Below, one piece after another: positions 57,946 through 64,000 of a DNA stretch of 64,000 nucleotides (position 1 is its first letter; each line of letters starts with the position of its first letter). The notes under the pieces are model-generated. The model saw only the letters and a list, made by a program, of their open reading frames with translations. It was not told where the DNA came from and did not search any database. Position numbers and translations under genes: made by a program. The stretch comes from Capsicum annuum (lineage: Eukaryota; Streptophyta; Magnoliopsida; Solanales; Solanaceae). The DNA lies in NCBI RefSeq assembly GCF_002878395.1, contig NW_025825704.1, forward strand, positions 1,034,304 through 1,098,303. Direction: 5' to 3'.

Positions 57946-59400
57946 CTTAGTCGACTTAGCAGAGGGTAACGTATGGGTGCAGAGTAGTGCTGAATGATCT
58001 CTAGTTTGTGAAGTAAAGAAAAAGCAGGAAAGAGATCCCAGCTTAGTTATGTTTAAAAAATCAGTCAGATTATAGAAAGTGAAGGTTTTCTCCCAAGAGA
58101 GAAATGGTATTTTGCATTGTCAGGGTAGATTATATGTGCCTGGTGTAGATGATTTGAGGAAAAGAATTTTTGCAGAAACGCATGGCGCGTGTTACTCTAT
58201 TAATCCAAGGGCCATTAAGATGTACCACAATTTGTGGGAGATTTATTGGTGGAATGGAATGAAGAGAGATATTGCAGTGTTTATAGCTAAGTGCTCTACA
58301 TGTCAGCAAGTTAAGATAGAGTACCAAAAACTTAGTGGTTTCGTACAGGAGTTTAGTAGTCCCACTTGGAAGTGAGAGAAAGTGAACATGGATTTTGTGA
58401 CAGGTTTGCCTCATACTCATCATCTGCATTATTTTATTTGGGTTATCGTAGATAGGATACACAAATCAGCTTATTTCTTGCTAGTCCATACCTCTTATTT
58501 AGTCGAGGCCCATGCCAATCTCTATCTCAGAGAGTTGGTTAGGTTGCACAATATTACCTTATCTATCATCTTAGATAGAGGTACCAGTTTAACTCTTGGT
58601 ACCCAAGTCCACCTCAGTACAAATTTTTACCTTTAAACAAATGGTCAAGCAGAAAGGACCATTCAGACACTAGAAAACATGTTGAGCGCATGCCTTGTTG
58701 ATTTCAAGGGTAGTTGGGATGACCATTTTTCTTTGATTGAATTCGTATACAATAACATGTGTCATTCCAGTATCCGTATGGCTCCATTTAAGGCTCTCTA
58801 TGGTAGGAGATATACATCAATAATTGGTTGGTTTGAAGTAGGTAAGGCCGCAGTAATAGGGCCTGACTTGGTGTTTGATTCGTTAGAGAAGGTTTAGTTG
58901 ATCAGAGAAAGGCTTAGGGCTACCTAGATCCACTGGAAAATGTATGCATATGTGAGGAGAAAGGACCTCGAGTTTGCGGTTAGTGATCTTGTGTACTTGA
59001 GAATCTCTCCCATGAAAGGAGTGGAGATATTCGGAAAAAAAGAAAAACTCAGTCCCTGATATGTGGGTCCTTTTAGAATTCTCAATTATTTTGGAAAGGT
59101 AGCTTATGAGCTTATGTTTCCTTTATATGTAGCCTTAGTACACCCAGAGTTCCATGTCTCGTTATTTAAAAAGTGTATTGGTGATCCAGTGGTAGTTGTT
59201 CCCTTAGAAAGTGCCAATATTCAGAATAGTCTTTCCTTTGAGGAAGTTCCAGTTGAAATTCTTGATCATCAAATTCGTAGACTAAGGAACAAAGAAGTTC
59301 CACTAGTCAAAGTTCTTTAAGGGAATCAGTCCATTGAGGGAGCCACTTGGGAAGCAGAGGTAGATATGCGAACCAAGTACCCTCATCTTTTCTTCGCGAA
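57946..59400 (+). pseudogene. G3 internal 2 integrase with chromodomain-like tail
   Basis: The zinc-binding domain is at 58,079-58,375 (INPRAIKMYHNLWEIYWWNG, first His changed to Asn; CSTCQQVKIEY). The core is at 58,382-58,636 (VNMDFVTGLP with first Asp; ITLSIILDRGTSL with second Asp); the glutamate is in NGQAERTIQTLE near 58,640-58,675. Then come SLIEFVYNNMCHSSIRMAPF and KALYGRRYTSII (58,679-58,897). The GPY/F region MGPFRILNYFGKVAYEL and the tail EILDHQIRRLRNKEVPLVKV are at 59,063-59,320, followed after a stop by GATWEAEVDM. All three catalytic residues survive, but stops and a deletion near 58,590 break the frame. Confidence 0.85.
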
Positions 59401-59615
59401 TCCAGATTCAGTATAAGGTACTAACCTGAAGATTTATCTCTATCATGCTCAGTTTCAGTTGCACATCATGTTCATATCAATCATGAATTTGCAAATTAGT
59501 TCAGCCATTTAATCTATGTATCAAATATGCATAGTCAGCGTGTAAGCTCAGTCCAATAGTTTTCCTTAGCTTAACTAGTTTTATTCGAGGACGAATGATC
59601 CCAAAGGGGAGATAT
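59401..59615 (+). other. G3 internal 2 3' tail and polypurine tract
   Basis: Non-coding. It ends with GAATGATCCCAAAGGGGAGA then TAT, directly before LTR3. Confidence 0.85.
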
Positions 59616-62046
59616 TGTAACATGTCGTATTTGCCTAGCATAATCTAAGTCCCTATACACGAGTATTTGTATATAAAATTTTTCAAACATTTATTATTTT
59701 TCAGTTTCGAGCTTGCCATTAGTAGGAAATTCAATGAGCTTTCCAACGATATAAAATTGGCCAAATCCAACAACCAAGTAAGAAGTTATGGAAATTTTAA
59801 GTTTCAATCGTTAGACCCCATAACAATTGTCAATTTCCAGTATGACTCCACGATCATGGAGCATCGCAGAGCAGTCTAATTTTTCTTTTGGCAATTTTTA
59901 GTCGGCCTCCGCGATGTTGGCGCATCGCGGAGGTGGCCAAATTGTCATTCCAAAGGTTTACCGTGATAGCTCTACATCACAATGTTTTTCCACATCCCAA
60001 TTGGCCATTTCCAGTGGCTTGGCATGATAGTGGTGCTTCGCGCCAAGGACAAAATTTGGGATAGTTAGTTTTCAGCTTCCATTTTTAAATTCGTTCAAGG
60101 GTATTTAGGTTTTTTTCCTAAGCCCTAAACTCGTCCTAAAACAAGAAATTTAGCCCCAATTGACCTAAATAATCATTCATTATTTAATTTCTCTCAAATT
60201 AAAGATCCCCCTTTTGAAGAATAAGAAACCCTAGTTCTCAAATTCAAGACCAATCGTCAGGAAATCACCCAGAAATTAAAGAAATTAGTTATCTCGGGTA
60301 TGTTAGATGTTCATCCATGGAATTACTTAAATCCATGGTGACCAAGTAACCCATTTAAATTACCAAATTATAATCTTTTCAAGTTATTATGTTTTAAATT
60401 ATGATTTCATCCATGAATCTCGATGCACTATTAATTTTATACCATGTTACCTTGAAATTATTGTTACTATTCAATTCTCCATGTTTTAATATTATTATTT
60501 ATTGAATTAAACTATGATTTAGTACTATTATGTTGAATTCATGCTATTTTTATAAGTTCCATGGCATTCCTATAAATGTTTTAAACCCTGAACTATAAGT
60601 GTTTGATAAAATGCCTACAAAAGTGATTGATTTAAATAAAAGCCTTCATGTTTTGGTCCTTCAAGCATTAGTGTCATTTTACTATTATTGTTTTGAGTCC
60701 TGGGGTTATTGAATACCCAAAATCCATAGCTTGTTACCTGGTCAAGTATTAGTATATACAGAATAGTCTTCAGAACATACTATGAGTATTATCAAAACTG
60801 TTAGTTACCAGTCAGATGAACTCAGAATAGTCTAGTATTTTAGTGTCTTTTAGTTGGGAGTAGGATTTAGCACCGAGCAAGTGTAGGGATGACAGCTTTC
60901 CCACCAGATAGGCAGAGTCATTAATAGCAGTCCCTATACTCCAAAACTATTTAGCCAGCATAGGATATGATTAGTCACCCGTCAGACTCGGCTTGACTAT
61001 CTTGCAGGGGTCACCCATCAGTTCAGGATTGACACCCTTAATCCTTTGGACATTATGTTATTTTAGTGGATCCACACAACCATCATTAGTACCCGTGGCA
61101 CGATATTAACACTCTTCCAACTGGGGTTACAGTTTGGACCTCGATTAGCTTGAATTGGGGAATGTCAGTAAGATAGTACCTCCCACAATCTCAGATATTG
61201 TCTCGGTTATTGTCTCAGTTCAGTTATGCAGTCTTAGAGTTGCTTAACCAAAGCATATAGATATCAGTATTTTTTAGTATTTTAAATTACAGATTTTACT
61301 CAGTCCATCTTATATGCTTGGTCATGCATTCGTAGTGTCTACAAATTTTTATGTATCTTCAGTATTTACAAACTTTTATGCATACTAAGTATTTACAGAT
61401 TCCCCATATTTTCAGTATCTATAGATTCTATGTTCTCTACTTAGTACTCCATGTTTTACATGCATATTCAGATAATTATTAGTTCTGTTCATGAAACTAT
61501 GCATATTATCATACCTCATTTAGCATACCAGTACATTTAAAGTACTAATTGCATACCTTTCTTTTACGCTAGGATGTATTATATCATAGGTGTTGATGCT
61601 CAATTCCCAGACCATGTTTCTACCTCACTCCTTAGGCTATCAGCAGTACAGTAGCATAAGTGAGTCCTCATCATTCGAGGACAGATTATTTTAGTTCATA
61701 TCTCTATTTCAGTAGTTAACAAAGTTAGTTACAGGCCTGTCCCATCAACTCATATTCAGTTAGTTATATTTATAGGCTATTCAGACATTAGAGTCAGTTA
61801 TCCAGTATTTAGATTTTCAGTTGACTTGTTAGTTTACCAGTATTTAATCAGATTCAGTTAGTTTTTCTATAGATTCATATTTCAGTATTAATTCAATGAT
61901 AAAACCTTCTGGAAATATTAGATGTTTTCTTTATTATGATATTATTATTCAAGTCTCATAACAGGTACCAGCTCATGGGTTAGCTTGTGGTCAGTCGAGA
62001 TTATAAGCACTGTGTGACGACTAAGGAATAGTCCTGGGTCGTTACA
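59616..62046 (+). mobile_element. G3 LTR3
   Basis: TGTAACATGTCG start, GGTCGTTACA end (2,431 bp), then the ACATG target duplication. Telo-box AAACCCTA at 60,226-60,233; palindrome units at 59,840-60,060. By eye it differs from LTR1 at roughly one base in six over the first 200 bp. Confidence 0.9.
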
Positions 62047-62051
62047 ACATG

Positions 62052-63565
62052 TTACTCCTCCCTCATTGTTAGTTCAACTAAAAGTATGTTTTAATGTGGT
62101 TTTTGAGGTATTATTGTGGTAATATTTTGTTTTAAAATAAATGTTGGGGGTTTTGGTTGTTCTTGGTTGGATAATGCTTTCCCTTGTTTTACTTATGGTT
62201 TTTCATGTTACATTTACAATTTGAACATGTTGTTTCATGAGAATACTCAATTGATACATGGTTTTGCTTTTAGAAACTATATGCCCTTAACATGTTTGAT
62301 AAAATGTCAATGAGAATGATTGTCACATAATTTGACTATTCTTGAAAACTTTACATTGCATAATATGGTAATGGAACTTATATTTGTTTGGTTGGTTTTA
62401 AATAGATTGGAAAATCCTTGGTGTCCATTGTATTGGTTTAATTAGAAACTTTAGAGTCTAATTGGTTTAATGGTTTTGGTATAGCATAAATAGATAGGCT
62501 TACAAGCTCTAATTTTGGTATGATGATACCCACGGTAAATGCCTAATTAAAAGTCCCCTTTGTAAATGGTTGGTTACGTGCTAAATATTTTTATTAGGTA
62601 ATAAAGGAGGTTATGATAGCTATCCATGAAGGTGTGAGTCTGATTAACGGACTCTAGAAACCCATGTTTCTTAACATGAGTATTAATCTTTGTGACCTTA
62701 TGCTTGTAGGGTACACGAGAGTCCCCCAAGTCTATACTTGTATATGTATCTTAGAGGGCGAAGGGTACATGGAAATTCAAGACCCCTATGAAATCTCCAG
62801 TTCATGCAATTGCGCACATTGGGTCCCGTTCAGGGGGTAACACTGGACCCATATAACCAGTGGGGTTTTAGGAAAACCAGGATACATGACCCAAGTTAAG
62901 GTTTTAAAATCATGATAATCCAGATTTGTTTCTTGGCATGAAATATATGTAAATATGTTTGTGATTGTATATAGTTGTTTACTTTGTTTTTTGATTAGCA
63001 TTATTTTATCCTTACTCCTGAGTACATGCTAGCATTCAATTCGCTAACCATCTTCAGGAGTTGTATCCTCACACAATTCAGGAATCGTCCATACTACTCC
63101 TCCTACTCAGTGACTTTGATTTAGGGAAACTTTGTATCAAATTAAAGTGGTGAGCTTCCATACTCCAGAAGACTCTATTTCATGCTATGGACTTTTTTAC
63201 ATTATTTTATTTCATGGACCTTAGTTTTTTGCTATTGTCGGGGCATGTCCCGATTGGATATTCTTTGTTTTTGGGTGAGGCTTTGTGGGACTACTATGAC
63301 CATGGGCTATGTTGGTATTAGTGTCATCCTTGGTATTGGTATTCGCATTTGGGTTTGCGCAGGTTAGGTATTTGATTGAGGTTGTTGGAGTATGGTCATA
63401 GACTTTAATTAATTCATTTGATTTATAATTGTTCTATCTTGTTATATATTTGAAATTCATCTGACATAGGGTGTAGAACGGTTATGGTTGGGTATTGGGG
63501 TGGTCTCCAATCTCGGTTGGACTTGAGTCACACGACATGACTAGGCCCTAGCTCGAGTTATGTCA
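62052..63565 (+). mobile_element. G2 3' LTR, second part
   Basis: TTACTCCTCC onward is co-linear with 24,694-26,218 of the G2 5' LTR. It ends CTCGAGTTATGTCA at 63,565, followed by the right target duplication AAAAA (63,566-63,570). No gene inside; frames such as 62,116-62,313 are LTR sequence. Confidence 0.9.
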
Positions 63566-63570
63566 AAAAA

Positions 63571-64000
63571 TAAAGATGGATATGACTATTTCGTGGTTAA
63601 GTGTATGGTATGTCAGTAAGTGAAAGTTGAGCACTTGAGTCCTGACGGCATGTCCCAAGAGGTTGAGTTGCCTATGTTGACTTGGGAGGTAATCAACATG
63701 GATTAAGGTCATCGTGGATAGGATAGAAAAGTCGATTTACTTCTTTCCTACAAGGATTATTTACACTGGAGAGGATTATGCGTGATTTTTTATTTAGGAG
63801 ATCATCAATTTACATAGTGTGTTCATTACCATTATTGTGGATAGAGGTACGCAGTTCTCTTATTATTTTTGGCATTAGTTTCAGCAAAGGTTAGGCACAT
63901 GGGTGAACCTTAGCACCATATTCTACTCTCAGATGGATGGACAAGTGGAAAGGACTATTCATACTTTAGATGATATGCTAAGGTCCTGTGTGATATATTT
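63571..64000 (+). pseudogene. G1 integrase, resumed after G2
   Basis: Continues the integrase broken at 24,047: DYFVVKCMVCQ with the zinc-binding CxxC, then INMD (first catalytic Asp), after which ~40 bp of the family sequence is missing. VIVDRIEKSIYFFPTRIIYT, IIVDRGTQFSYYF (second Asp) and GQVERTIHTLDDMLRSCVIY (catalytic Glu) follow. All three catalytic residues are present but stops occur (after CQ and before FFI). The gene, the tail and the 3' LTR run beyond the window edge. Confidence 0.85.

Larger units (their letters stand above)
40082..62046 (+). mobile_element. G3 composite: three LTRs, two internal regions, one target duplication
   Basis: The outer target duplications are GCATG (40,077-40,081) and ACATG (62,047-62,051). 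Order: LTR1 40,082-42,551; internal 1, holding a pararetrovirus; LTR2 52,172-54,611; internal 2; LTR3 59,616-62,046. LTR2 is preceded by a polypurine tract and followed by a primer site, so it serves as 3' LTR of one unit and 5' LTR of the next. This is the product of LTR-LTR recombination between copies, not two independent insertions. Del/Tekay-type chromovirus, the same lineage as G1 and G2 but a distinct LTR family. Confidence 0.85.

Noticed and set aside
63182..63367. 61-codon plus-strand frame
   Set aside because: Inside the G2 3' LTR, the same short-repeat zone as at 25,970; not a gene.

Overview
This window is 64 kb of plant repetitive DNA with no recognisable host gene. It is AT-rich and made almost entirely of old, mutually nested retroelements. 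These are Ty3/gypsy chromoviruses of the Del/Tekay type, a LINE, a large non-autonomous LTR element and an endogenous pararetrovirus (Caulimoviridae). The LTR families, the tRNA-iMet primer sites, the LINE ORF1 type and the pararetrovirus together suggest Solanaceae (a pepper- or tobacco-like large genome). The species call is inference. Every coding region carries stops or frameshifts, so all are annotated as pseudogenes.

Left block (1-17,375). A minus-strand LINE (9,879-~14,500, 3' part missing) is cut inside ORF2 by the 5' LTR of a minus-strand gypsy element, here called G4 (LTR 7,251-9,878; leader; gag 6,204-6,930). G4 gag is cut by a second minus-strand gypsy element, G5 (LTR 3,935-6,203; leader; gag from 3,721). 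G5 gag is itself interrupted by a solo LTR (1,055-3,547) with a perfect TTAAC target duplication, and further downstream by the right end of a Tat/Ogre-type LTR (1-767). A separate LTR of the G4 type lies at 14,709-17,375.

17,376-18,169 is AT-rich sequence in which nothing was recognised.

Right block (18,170-64,000), all on the plus strand unless noted. Element G1 (LTR 18,170-20,328; gag, protease, RT-RNase H, integrase) is cut inside integrase at 24,047 and resumes at 63,571. The insert is element G2 (24,048-63,565). Between protease and RT, G2 carries a minus-strand LARD-like element (28,204-36,402; 3.15-kb LTRs, 1.9-kb non-coding core, perfect GTCCC duplication). The 3' LTR of G2 is split at 40,081/62,052 by a composite element, G3 (40,082-62,046), with three LTRs and two internal regions inside one (G/A)CATG target duplication. 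The first G3 internal region holds a minus-strand pararetrovirus copy (45,278-51,155). Near-identical ~780-bp integrase segments lie on either side of it.

The elements with visible internal regions keep the normal order: LTR, tRNA-iMet primer site, gag, protease, RT, RNase H, integrase, chromodomain-like tail, polypurine tract, LTR. The LARD has LTRs, primer site and polypurine tract but no genes. Its LTR shares several long blocks with the G3 LTR, so a G3-type element is its likely source of enzymes. The points most worth checking are the duplication around the pararetrovirus, the LARD/G3 LTR kinship, the three-LTR composite, and the palindrome arrays found at a similar place in several LTR families.
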